This document shows, piece after piece, positions 15,861 to 25,805 of a DNA stretch of 64,000 nt. A model generated the notes under the pieces. That model was not told the DNA's origin and did no database searches. It worked only from the letters and a program-made list of their open reading frames with translations. The stretch covers positions 2,356,001 through 2,420,000 of the forward strand of contig NZ_CP120983.1 in NCBI RefSeq assembly GCF_030719215.1. Direction: 5' to 3'. This stretch comes from Streptomyces sp. Alt3 (GTDB lineage Bacteria; Actinomycetota; Actinomycetes; Streptomycetales; Streptomycetaceae). The position numbers and the translations under genes were made by a program. Each line of letters begins with the position of its first letter. Position 1 is the first letter of the stretch.

Positions 15861-18311
15861 TCAGCTCAGCGCCTCCTCCAGCGTCCTCGCCAACGCGGCC
15901 GCCTCGGCTTCGGGCAGCGGCGTACCGTCCTCGCGCGTGACGTAGACCGTGTCCACCGCGTTCGCCCCCAGCGTCGACACGTGTGCGCTGCGTACGCGCA
16001 CCGCGCTCCGCTCCAGCGCCCGCCCGATCCGGTGCAGCAGCCCGGGGGCGTCCTGCGCTCGGACCTCGATGACCGTGGCCAGGCGTGAGCCGGCGGCCGC
16101 GACGGTCACCCTGGGGGGCGGGGCCTTCACTCCGCGCCGTCGCGGGTAGGCCGCCTCGCGTTCGGCGAGCCTGGCCCGGATGTCCAGGGAGCCGTCCAGG
16201 GCCCGTACGAGATCGGCGCGGAGCCTCGCGGCCTGCGGGAGCGAACCGTACTCGGCCGCGACGCGCCAGCTGAGCACCAGCAGCCCCGCGGTCTCGCCCA
16301 GCTCGGTGGGGAGCTCGACGGCGCGCAGGTCGGCGGCGCGCACGGTGAGCCGGTGCAGGGCGAGGACCCCGGCCGCCGCCGGCAGTACCCCGGGGCGGTC
16401 GGGCAGGGCGATGAGGAGTTCGACGCCGACGGGTTCGGGTTCGCCGTCCTCGGAGGCCGGTTCGGTCCGGGTGTGCAGGGACAGGACGGGCTCACCGGTG
16501 CGCAGGGCCTCGACGGCGAGGCGTTCCTGCTCGGCATTGGGTGCGAGCGGCTCGGGGGCGGGCGGTTCCTCGCCGGCCAGGAGCGCGGCGACGCGTTTGA
16601 CCAGGTCGGCGACGAGGGAGGCCCTCCAGGAGCTCCACGCGGCGGGGCCGGTGGCCAGGGCGTCGGCCTCGGTGAGGGCGTGCAGGAGTTCCAGGGTGGA
16701 GGCGCTGCCCACGGCCGTGGCGACGGAACGGACGGTCGCGGGGTCGTCGAGGTCGCGGCGGGTGGCGGTGTCGATGAGCAGCAGGTGGTGGCGCACGAGG
16801 GTGGCGACGACACCCACGTCCTGCTTGTCGAAGCCGATGCGTGCGGCCATGTCGCGGGCGATGACCTCACCCGCGACGGAGTGGTCGCCGGGCCAGCCCT
16901 TGCCGATGTCGTGGAGCAGGGCGGCGATCAGCAGGAGGTCGGGCCGGCCGACGCGCCGGGTGAGGTGGGAGGCGCGGACGGCCGTCTCGACGAGGTGCCG
17001 GTCGACGGTCCAGGTGTGGACGGGGTTGCGCTGCGGACGGCAGTGCACCCGTTCCCAGTCGGGCAGCAGGCGGGTGATGATGCCCTCCGCCTCCAGCGCC
17101 TCCCAGACGCCGACGGTGGCTTCGCCGGCACCGAGGAGGGTGACGAGCTCCTCGCGGGCCTGGGAGGGCCACGGCACGGGCAGCGGCTGGGCCGCGGTGC
17201 CCAGGTGGCGTACGAGGTGTCGGGAGAGCGGCAGTCCGGCCTCCGCCGCCGCTGCGGCGGCCCTGAGGGTGAGCACGGGGTCGCGTTCGGGGCGGGCGGT
17301 GCGCGCGAGGACGACCTCGCCGTCGGCCTCGACCACGCCCTCGGCGAGCGGGGTGCGTTCCGGTGCGGCCTTGGCGCCGCCGAGGATCGTCCGCAGCCGC
17401 GGCCGCGCGGAGCGGGCACGCAGGACGCGGTTGACCTCGCGCCAGGTGACGTCGGTCGCGTAGGAGACGGTCCGGGCGGCCTCGTAGACCTGGCGCAGCA
17501 GGGCGTCGGCGTCGAGCAGACCGAGGGCCCCGGCGACCTGGTCCTGCTCCTGCAGGGCGAGGCGGTCGGTGGCCCGGCCGGTGGTGAGGTGGAGCGCGTC
17601 ACGTGCGTCGAGGAGCGTACGGCGGGCTTCCGCGAGGCCTTCGCGAGGAGCGTCCGCGACCCAGGACGCCGCGACGGCCCGCAGGGCGGTGGCGTCGCGG
17701 AGACCGCCGCGGGCCTCCTTGAGGTCGGGTTCCAGGAGGAACTGGAGCTCGCCCATGCGTTCGGCGCGTTCACGGCAGAGCTCGTCGAGCGCGGGAAGGC
17801 GCTTGGGGGCCTGGTTGCGCCAGTCGGCGAGGACCGTGGTCCGCAGCCCGGCGACGAGGCCGAGGTCCCCTGCGACGGGCCGCGCGTCGAGCAGTCCGAG
17901 CTGGACCTTGAGGTCCTCCCCCGCGGTCCTGCGCGCCTCACCGGGGGTGCGCACGGAGTGGTCGAGGGCGAGGCCGAGGTCCCAGACGGGGTACCAGATG
18001 CCGTCGGCGAGCGCGGCGAGAGCCGCGGCGTCGGCCGTGCCGTCGTGCAGGAGCAGCAGGTCGAGGTCGCTGCGCGGCGAGAGCTCGCCGCGGCCGTATC
18101 CGCCGACGGCGACGAGGGCGGCGCCGCGGATGCCCGCCCGCTCGGCGGCCGTGGTGAACAGCCCGTTGAGCCATTCGTCGGTGAGCCGGGCCAGGGCGGC
18201 ACGGCGCGGCGGCCCGGACCGCGCCTCCTTCTGGAGGAGGCGCAGCCGGGCCGCCGCGTAGCCGCTGGGTCCCGAGTCCTCGGATTCGGTCATCACTTCG
18301 GTGCTCGTCAC
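15861..18311 (-). CDS. glnD: PII nucleotidyltransferase GlnD
   Basis: An 816-residue bifunctional PII-modifying enzyme. In S. coelicolor it adenylylates GlnK rather than uridylylating it. The nucleotidyltransferase domain shows GGYGRGELSPRSDLDLL at 70-86. The HD hydrolase domain that removes the group has ALLHDIGKG with His467-Asp468. Two C-terminal ACT domains (about 625-700 and 735-816) sense glutamine. It is the last gene of the amtB-glnK-glnD operon, 32 bp after glnK. A 232-bp gap without genes separates its end from ffh. Confidence 0.95.
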   Translation of the reverse strand: MTSTEVMTESEDSGPSGYAAARLRLLQKEARSGPPRRAALARLTDEWLNGLFTTAAERAGIRGAALVAVGGYGRGELSPRSDLDLLLLHDGTADAAALAALADGIWYPVWDLGLALDHSVRTPGEARRTAGEDLKVQLGLLDARPVAGDLGLVAGLRTTVLADWRNQAPKRLPALDELCRERAERMGELQFLLEPDLKEARGGLRDATALRAVAASWVADAPREGLAEARRTLLDARDALHLTTGRATDRLALQEQDQVAGALGLLDADALLRQVYEAARTVSYATDVTWREVNRVLRARSARPRLRTILGGAKAAPERTPLAEGVVEADGEVVLARTARPERDPVLTLRAAAAAAEAGLPLSRHLVRHLGTAAQPLPVPWPSQAREELVTLLGAGEATVGVWEALEAEGIITRLLPDWERVHCRPQRNPVHTWTVDRHLVETAVRASHLTRRVGRPDLLLIAALLHDIGKGWPGDHSVAGEVIARDMAARIGFDKQDVGVVATLVRHHLLLIDTATRRDLDDPATVRSVATAVGSASTLELLHALTEADALATGPAAWSSWRASLVADLVKRVAALLAGEEPPAPEPLAPNAEQERLAVEALRTGEPVLSLHTRTEPASEDGEPEPVGVELLIALPDRPGVLPAAAGVLALHRLTVRAADLRAVELPTELGETAGLLVLSWRVAAEYGSLPQAARLRADLVRALDGSLDIRARLAEREAAYPRRRGVKAPPPRVTVAAAGSRLATVIEVRAQDAPGLLHRIGRALERSAVRVRSAHVSTLGANAVDTVYVTREDGTPLPEAEAAALARTLEEALS

Positions 18312-18343
18312 CCAGCTGCCCTTCCGTTCACATGGACCGTCGG

Positions 18344-20031
<1,688 letters not shown>

Positions 20032-20128
20032 CGGCGTCTCCTCGTCGTCGGTGCGGCCACGTGCGGGGGTGCGGGACCACGGTGAAAAGGTGCGGGCCGG
20101 TTATGCGCCATGAGATTCGCGCAGCGCG

Positions 20129-20166
20129 GTTTCCACGGATGCCGCACGATGTTTCACCGCAGTGAC
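20129..20166 (-). promoter_or_regulatory. GlnR-binding box upstream of amtB
   Basis: On the minus strand the site reads GTCAC-n6-GAAAC-n6-CGGCA-n6-GAAAC. This matches the known Streptomyces GlnR pattern gTnAC-n6-GAAAC-n6-gTnAC-n6-GAAAC with exact spacing; only the third element is degenerate. A further GTAAC lies just upstream at 20182-20186. GlnR activation of amtB-glnK-glnD is established in S. coelicolor; binding here is inferred from the motif. Confidence 0.85.
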
Positions 20167-20276
20167 GAAGGAACTCCGCGTGTTACGTACCGATGAACCA
20201 GGGGTGTCGGGCCCGGTGTGCTGCCTACCATGCTGCCCGCGCCGCATACGGTGCGGTTGAAAGGCCGGGAACGTGA

Positions 20277-20354
20277 ACCGGCCACGACGGCGACCCGCTG
20301 ACCTGGCAATGGGGGAGCCGAGTCGGGTGGTACGGGGCGGCCGTCGTGGCCGGT
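20277..20354. terminator. Long inverted repeat between nsdA and amtB
   Basis: ACCGGCCACGACGGC at 20277-20291 is perfectly complementary to GCCGTCGTGGCCGGT at 20340-20354, with 48 nt between. A shorter inner stem (ACCCG with CGGGT) can form within the loop. It starts 13 bp after the nsdA stop and is probably its terminator, insulating the amtB promoter from read-through. No U-tract is visible. Confidence 0.5.
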
Positions 20355-20367
20355 GGCAGGGTTCCGG

Positions 20368-21843
20368 TCAGACCGCTTCGGCGGTCTCCGGGAGCTGCTC
20401 GGTGAGCAGGTCGGTGAGCCTGGCGACCTCGGGTACGTCCCCGAAGTCCCTGGCAGCGGTGTCGACGGTCTTGCGGAGCCGGGTGTTGACGCGCTCCGAC
20501 CGGACCTTCTTGGCGATCTTCAGGGCCCTGGTGGCGAGGACGGCCGACTCCTCCGGCTCGCGCTGGAGGAGATGGACGGTCGCCATGCCGATCAGGTTGA
20601 GCGCGTAGGACCTCTGGTGCTCGTCGTCCTCCCCGAACAGCTCGACCGCGCGGGCCATGACGGGCTCGGCGAGCGAGGCGTACGTCGGGCTGCGGCCGGC
20701 GACATAGGCGAGGTCACGGTAGGAGTGGGAGTTCTCGCCGTGCAGTTCGGCCTCGGAAAAGAAGCGGATCCAGTCGGGCTCGGGCTCGTCGTCGAGGACG
20801 GCGTCCTCGAAGGTGTCCTCGGCCATCCGGACCGCTCGCTTGCACTTGCTGGGCTGGCCCATGTTGGCGTAGGCGCGCGCCTCCATCGCATACAGCATGG
20901 CCTGGGTCCGGGCGGTGGCGCAGTCGCGGCTGCCGTACTGGGCGAGGTGGACGAGTTCGAGCGCGTCGTCGGGCCTGCCGAGGTGGATCATCTGGCGGCT
21001 CATGCTGGAGAGGATGTACGAGCCCAGCGGCTTGTCGCCCGCTTCCTTGGAGGCGTGCAGCGCGAGCACGAAGTACTTCTGGGCGGTGGGCTGGAGGCCT
21101 ACGTCGTAGCTCATCCAGCCCGCGAGCTCGGCGAGTTCGGCCGCGCAGCGGAACAGGCGTTTCGCGGTGTCCCGGGGCTGTGGCTCCTGCAGCAGGTCGG
21201 TGACCTCGTGCAGCTGGCCGACGACGGCCTTGCGGCGCAGCCCGCCGCCGCACTGGGCGTCCCACTGGCGGAACATCGCGGTGGTCGATTCGAGCAGGTC
21301 CAGTTCGGGGCCGGAGAGCCGTGAGGGGCGGCTCTCCGCGGTGGGCAGCTCGGCCTCCGGCTGCCCGGGGCGGGTGACGGGCACCAGCCAGCGCTGCATG
21401 GGCTCGATGAGGGTGGGGCCGGCGGCCAGGGCCAGGGAGCTGCCGAGGAAGCCGCGGCGGGCGAGCATCAGGTCGCTGCGGGAGAACTCGCTGAGCAGCG
21501 CGACGGTCTGCGGACCCGCCCAGGGCAGGTCGACCCCCGCCACCGAGGGTGCCTGGTGAGCAGCGCGCAGGCCGAGGTCCTCGACGGAGACGACGGCGCC
21601 GAAGCGCTCGGAGAAGAGTTCGGAGAGGATGCGCGGGATGGGCTCTCGGGGCTGTTCGCCGTCCAGCCAGCGGCGCACGCGGGAGGTGTCGGTGCTGATG
21701 TGGTGGGCACCCAGCTGGCGGGCCCGCCGGTTCACCTGGCGGGCGAGCTCACCCTTCGACCAGCCGCTGCGCACGAACCACGAACCCAACTGCTCGTTGG
21801 GGCGCTTTCCGGCATTCGTCTCGCCTGCGCCGCTGCCACTCAC
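20368..21843 (-). CDS. nsdA: Negative regulator of differentiation NsdA
   Basis: A 491-residue protein matching NsdA, whose loss in S. coelicolor increases antibiotic production and sporulation. The N-terminus resembles a helix-turn-helix region (VRSGWSKGELARQVNRRARQLG). The remainder is helical and TPR-like (for example KYFVLALHASKEAGDKPLGS). A hydrophobic stretch, FLGSSLALAAGPTLI, is at about residues 170-185. The start is GTG 21843 (VSGSGAGETNAGKRPNEQLG), preceded by GGGATGGGGGCG. It lies upstream of, and on the same strand as, amtB, but is separated from it by a hairpin and the GlnR box. Confidence 0.9.
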   Translation of the reverse strand: MSGSGAGETNAGKRPNEQLGSWFVRSGWSKGELARQVNRRARQLGAHHISTDTSRVRRWLDGEQPREPIPRILSELFSERFGAVVSVEDLGLRAAHQAPSVAGVDLPWAGPQTVALLSEFSRSDLMLARRGFLGSSLALAAGPTLIEPMQRWLVPVTRPGQPEAELPTAESRPSRLSGPELDLLESTTAMFRQWDAQCGGGLRRKAVVGQLHEVTDLLQEPQPRDTAKRLFRCAAELAELAGWMSYDVGLQPTAQKYFVLALHASKEAGDKPLGSYILSSMSRQMIHLGRPDDALELVHLAQYGSRDCATARTQAMLYAMEARAYANMGQPSKCKRAVRMAEDTFEDAVLDDEPEPDWIRFFSEAELHGENSHSYRDLAYVAGRSPTYASLAEPVMARAVELFGEDDEHQRSYALNLIGMATVHLLQREPEESAVLATRALKIAKKVRSERVNTRLRKTVDTAARDFGDVPEVARLTDLLTEQLPETAEAV

Positions 21844-22285
21844 TGGAACGCCCCCATCCCCGCTGAAACCTGTCGCGCGAACCTCTATCAGAATGCCGTG
21901 CCTCGGCGCTGTCCGTACGGGCCTCGCACACCATCGAACAGATCGGCGGATTGCCCGAGGCATACTCAACTGCAGATGCAATTGCAGGTTCGGGTACCCA
22001 CGGTAATCCTACGATCACCGCTGCGGCGAGGGCAGTTGCGGAAACGCCACCATTCGCCACCCCTTCGGATGAACCTGTTCGACACGGTCCGCGATTCACT
22101 TGACAGGTCGCGATCAGCAAGGAGCGGAGTGAAGCATTCAGGGGCGCGCGGTTCCCGTGCCGCACCCCTCGGACGCCACTTCGCACGCCGGCGGATCGAC
22201 GGCGCGCGAAGTACGTCGAGCAGTACGTCGAGTGCTGAGGACCCCGGGTCGTAACCACCGGTGAGTCGGACCCGTTGGAGGGGGC
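21844..22285. other. 442-bp nsdA / PrimPol-like divergent promoter region
   Basis: There is no convincing coding sequence in this gap. It should hold the nsdA promoter (leftward) and that of the gene at 22286. A palindrome-rich patch, CTGCAGATGCAATTGCAG, lies at about 21970-21987. A tandem 12-bp repeat (AGTACGTCGAGC then AGTACGTCGAGT) lies at 22210-22233. Neither matches a motif I can name. Confidence 0.4.
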
Positions 22286-22933
22286 ATGGGCTTCACGATC
22301 GGCGGCATCCGGGAGATGCGCTCCGGCACACGGCGCCGCGGCCGTGCGGCCGGGGCGACCGCGGTGGCCGAGTACACAGGACTCTGGGGCTGGGCGGTGG
22401 CTCCGGGAGCGCGTGCGTCAGGAGGCGTCTGCTCGTGCGGCGACTCCGCGTGCGCAGCCCCCGGGGCCCATCCGCTGGACTTCGCCCGGGAGGTGCCGCC
22501 GGGCGCCACCCCGGAAACGGCGGCGGAGGCCTGGGCGGAGGTGCCGGGGGCCGCGATGCTGCTCCCCGTGGGCCGGACCTTCGACGTGCTCGACGTCCCG
22601 GAGGCGGCGGGCCGGCGCGCCCTGGTGCGGATGGAGCGCCTGGGAGTACCGCTGGGCCCCGTCGCGGTGACGCCGTCCGGCCGTACACAGTTCTACGTCG
22701 CCCCCGGGGCCGCGGTGGGACTGCCGGGGCTGCTCTACCGGATGGGCTGGGACGACGCCGGTCTGGACCTGCGGGCACTGGGCCGTGGTGCGTACGTCAC
22801 CGCTCCCCCGTCCGATCTCGGCGGGCTGGGCCCCGTCCGCTGGCTGCGGCCGCCGGATCCCGACACGGCCGCCGCTCCCCCGCAGGCCCGGCTGCTGCTG
22901 GGCACCCTCGCCTACATATGCCACCGCTGGTGA
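22286..22933 (+). CDS. PrimPol (bifunctional DNA primase/polymerase N-terminal)-like protein
   Basis: A 215-residue protein resembling the N-terminal archaeo-eukaryotic primase/polymerase domain. The diagnostic part is CSCGDSACAAPGAHPLDFA at about 49-67, similar to the cysteine/PGKHP motif of this family. A later GRTQFYVAPGA stretch fits the core strand. Only the prim-pol portion is present and no helicase is attached, so catalytic activity is uncertain. The chromosomal copy next to nsdA and ftsY is part of the conserved Streptomyces order rather than a plasmid remnant. It ends at a strong terminator shared with ftsY. Confidence 0.75.
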   Translation: MGFTIGGIREMRSGTRRRGRAAGATAVAEYTGLWGWAVAPGARASGGVCSCGDSACAAPGAHPLDFAREVPPGATPETAAEAWAEVPGAAMLLPVGRTFDVLDVPEAAGRRALVRMERLGVPLGPVAVTPSGRTQFYVAPGAAVGLPGLLYRMGWDDAGLDLRALGRGAYVTAPPSDLGGLGPVRWLRPPDPDTAAAPPQARLLLGTLAYICHRW

Positions 22934-22938
22934 ACGCC

Positions 22939-22975
22939 GAAGGGCGGTGACCCCCTTCGGGGTCCACCGCCCTTC
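22939..22975. terminator. Bidirectional terminator between PrimPol-like gene and ftsY
   Basis: GAAGGGCGGTG pairs with CACCGCCCTTC, and an inner CCCC/GGGG stem caps it with a CTTC loop. It lies between two convergent genes, 6 bp after one stop and 24 bp from the other. Confidence 0.85.
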
Positions 22976-22998
22976 ACGCCTGTGCGCGGGTGTACCGG

Positions 22999-24204
22999 TC
23001 AGTCACCGATCAGCGCGTCGACGAAGGCGCCCGGCTCGAACGGGGCCAGGTCGTCCGGCCCCTCGCCGAGGCCGATGAGCTTCACGGGCACGCCCAGCTC
23101 GCGCTGGACGGCGATGACGATGCCGCCCTTGGCGGTGCCGTCCAGCTTGGTGAGGACGATGCCGGTGATGTCGACCACCTCGGCGAAGACCCGCGCCTGG
23201 ACGAGGCCGTTCTGTCCGGTCGTGGCGTCGAGGACGAGCAGCACCTCGTCGAGCGGGCCGTGCTTCTCGACCACCCGCTTGACCTTGCCGAGCTCGTCCA
23301 TCAGGCCGGTCTTCGTGTGCAGCCGGCCCGCGGTGTCGATGAGCACGACGTCGGCGCCCTCGGCGATACCTTCCTTCACCGCGTCGAAGGCGATCGAAGC
23401 GGGGTCGCCGCCCTCGGGGCCACGCACCGTGCGGGCGCCGACGCGCTCGCCCCAGGTCTGGAGCTGGTCGGCGGCGGCGGCGCGGAAGGTGTCCGCGGCG
23501 CCGAGCACGACACTACGGCCGTCGGCGACGAGGACCCGGGCGAGCTTGCCCGTCGTGGTCGTCTTGCCGGTGCCGTTGACCCCGACGACCATCACGACGC
23601 CGGGCGTCGCGTCGCCGCCCTCCGTCTTCACCTCACGGTCGAGGTCGGGGCCGAGCAGGGTGACGAGTTCCTCACGCAACAGGGTGCGCAGCTCGTCGGG
23701 CGTACGGGTGCCGAGGACGCGGACGCGCTCACGGAGCCGCTCCACGAGTTCCTGGGTGGGAGCGACGCCGACATCGGCGGTGAGGAGGGTGTCCTCGATC
23801 TCCTCCCAGGTGTCCTCGTCGAGGTTGTCGCGGGACAGCAGCGTGAGCAGGCCCTTGCCCAGGGAGTTCTGGGAACGCGCGAGCCGGGCGCGGAGCCGCA
23901 CCAGACGGCCCGCGGTGGGCTCGGGGACTTCGAGCTCGGGTACCTCCGGCTCGATGACGACGGGGGTTTCCTCGACGGGAGTCCCGGCGCCGGGGAGACC
24001 GACCTCCTCGATGGTGCGCCGCGCTTCGTCGCGCGGCGTCTCGGCTTCCTCGCCGACACGGGGCTCGGCGGGAGGAGTGATGGTCGGCGTGCTCGACGGC
24101 GCCGAGGGCGGCAGCTGCTTCTTCTTGCGGCTGCTGACCACGAGCCCGCTGATCAGGCCGACCGCGACCAGGGCGATGACTACAGCAAGGATGACGATTT
24201 CCAT
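22999..24204 (-). CDS. ftsY: Signal recognition particle receptor FtsY
   Basis: A 401-residue SRP receptor GTPase. It starts with a membrane segment at residues 2-23 (ILAVVIALVAVGLISGLVV), which is common in actinobacteria, then a basic patch and a Pro/Glu-rich linker to about 100. The NG domain follows, with G1 GVNGTGKT at 208-215, then DTAGR and TKLDG. I chose ATG 24204, which places the membrane segment at the very start; a GTG 21 bp upstream is also in frame. It receives ribosome-nascent chain complexes from Ffh at the membrane. Confidence 0.96.
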   Translation of the reverse strand: MEIVILAVVIALVAVGLISGLVVSSRKKKQLPPSAPSSTPTITPPAEPRVGEEAETPRDEARRTIEEVGLPGAGTPVEETPVVIEPEVPELEVPEPTAGRLVRLRARLARSQNSLGKGLLTLLSRDNLDEDTWEEIEDTLLTADVGVAPTQELVERLRERVRVLGTRTPDELRTLLREELVTLLGPDLDREVKTEGGDATPGVVMVVGVNGTGKTTTTGKLARVLVADGRSVVLGAADTFRAAAADQLQTWGERVGARTVRGPEGGDPASIAFDAVKEGIAEGADVVLIDTAGRLHTKTGLMDELGKVKRVVEKHGPLDEVLLVLDATTGQNGLVQARVFAEVVDITGIVLTKLDGTAKGGIVIAVQRELGVPVKLIGLGEGPDDLAPFEPGAFVDALIGD

Positions 24205-24314
24205 AACGCGTCCAGTATCGGCCACGGCCGCGGTCCGGCGCGGTCACAGAAGGCAGCGGGTGTCCGCGAGCTGGCCGGTATGCCACGTTTGGGGGTAAAG
24301 GTACGCTGCTGCCC

Positions 24315-25706
24315 GTGGAGAACCGCGGCCTGGACCCTGTCCCGGATCATGAGCGCACCGGCCGGGTCCGCACCCTCTTCCCCACCTGGGTGACGGCCAA
24401 CCTGACCGTGCTGCTGCTGACGGTGGGCGCGGGGCTCACCGTCCTCGACGGGCTGAACCTCTGGCAGGTGCTGGCCGTGGCCGTCACGGCGTCGGTCCTC
24501 TCCTTCGGGCTCGTCGGCCTCGTCTCCGTGGCGGGCAAGCGCGGCGGGGCGCCCGGTATGGCACTGTCCAGGGCGGTCTTCGGGCAGCGCGGCAACCTCT
24601 TCCCCGGCGCTCTGCTGTGGGTGGTCCGCTGGGGCTGGGAGACCGTGAACGCGGTCACCGGCTCCTACGCCCTGCTGGCCGTGCTGCATCTGCTCTTCGG
24701 CGTCCGGAGCACCCCCACGCTGATCCTGGTCACACTGACGGCCTTCGTCGCCGGCGGCTTCCTCGTGTCGGGGATCGGGATCAGGGCGTTGCGGGTGGCC
24801 TCCCGGGTCTCCGTCGCCCTTTTCGGGGCAGCGACCCTTCTGGTCCTCGGCCATCTGGTGGAGACGGCGCCGTGGCGGACCGTCCTGGAGCAGCCGCCGG
24901 GCCCGGCGGCGATGATGGTCGCCGGGGTGGGGACGCTGGTGGCCGGGGGCCTGAGCTGGGTCCCCTCGGCGCCGGATTTCGCCCGCTACCTGCCCAGGTC
25001 CGCGTCGGACCGTGCGATGGTCGTCGCGGCCGTGGGAGGGGCACTCGTCACCGTCCCCCCGATGGTGGCGACGGGCGCCGTGATGGCCGTGAGCTCACCG
25101 CATCTGGCCGTGGCGAAGGACCCCGTGGCGTTCATCGGCGAGTTGCTGCCGAAGTGGATCTCGGTGCCGTACCTGCTGATGGCCGTCATCGGCATGGTTC
25201 TGGTCAACGCGATGTCGATGTACTCCGCCGGCTTCACCGCCCAGACCCTCGGATTCGCGGTCCCCCGCGCCTGGGCCGTGGGTGTGAACGCGGCGATCAG
25301 CCTGCTGCTGGGCGGGACGCTGATGATGGTGGCCACGAGCTTCGTCGACACCTTCCTCTCCTTCCTCACCCTGCTCGGCGTGACGTTCTCCGCCTGGGCC
25401 GGGGTCTTCGGAGTGGACCTGCTCCGAGGCCGTGTGTACGACCCCGAGGCCCTCATGGACACCACGCCCCGCAGCGGCTACTGGTACTCCGGCGGCTACA
25501 GCCGGCAGGCCATGGCCGCCTGGGGCACGGCCCTCGTGGTGGGCCTGCTGTTCACCGACGTGGAATGGTTCACGGGACCGCTGGGCGCCTCCTGGACGGG
25601 GCGTCACGGGCTGGGCTGGGCGGTCACGATCCTCGTCGCGGCGGGGATGTACGCGGCGCTGCCCCGGCCGGCGGACGGAACGGGCCGGGCGCCCGCCCGG
25701 TTCTGA
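24315..25706 (+). CDS. NCS1 family nucleobase (cytosine/purine) permease
   Basis: A 463-residue integral membrane protein with about twelve hydrophobic helices, resembling CodB-like members of the nucleobase:cation symporter-1 family. Features include the early helix TWVTANLTVLLLTVGAGLTV and the segment RWGWETVNAVTGSYALLAVL. A later stretch, VPSAPDFARYLPR, corresponds to a substrate-site region of the family. The start is GTG 24315 and no leader peptide is seen. The substrate (cytosine, allantoin, purines) cannot be decided; there is no deaminase or hydrolase gene next to it. It faces away from ftsY. Confidence 0.85.
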   Translation: MENRGLDPVPDHERTGRVRTLFPTWVTANLTVLLLTVGAGLTVLDGLNLWQVLAVAVTASVLSFGLVGLVSVAGKRGGAPGMALSRAVFGQRGNLFPGALLWVVRWGWETVNAVTGSYALLAVLHLLFGVRSTPTLILVTLTAFVAGGFLVSGIGIRALRVASRVSVALFGAATLLVLGHLVETAPWRTVLEQPPGPAAMMVAGVGTLVAGGLSWVPSAPDFARYLPRSASDRAMVVAAVGGALVTVPPMVATGAVMAVSSPHLAVAKDPVAFIGELLPKWISVPYLLMAVIGMVLVNAMSMYSAGFTAQTLGFAVPRAWAVGVNAAISLLLGGTLMMVATSFVDTFLSFLTLLGVTFSAWAGVFGVDLLRGRVYDPEALMDTTPRSGYWYSGGYSRQAMAAWGTALVVGLLFTDVEWFTGPLGASWTGRHGLGWAVTILVAAGMYAALPRPADGTGRAPARF

Positions 25707-25740
25707 TGCCGCGTCGCCGCCCCGGCCCGCCTCCGGACAG

Positions 25741-25782
25741 CACGCTGCCCCGGTCCGGCATGGGCCGGTCCGGGGCAGCGTG
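25741..25782. terminator. Bidirectional terminator between permease gene and glcP
   Basis: CACGCTGCCCCGGTCCGGC faces GCCGGTCCGGGGCAGCGTG with a single mismatch and a 4-nt loop. It lies between the convergent permease and glcP genes. Confidence 0.85.
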
Positions 25783-25805
25783 TCCGAGGAGAGGGGCAGC
25801 GGGGA

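Noticed and set aside
22286..22933. PrimPol-like gene as a sign of an integrated plasmid
   Set aside because: There is no integrase, att site, helicase or transfer gene around it; the neighbours nsdA and ftsY are core genes.
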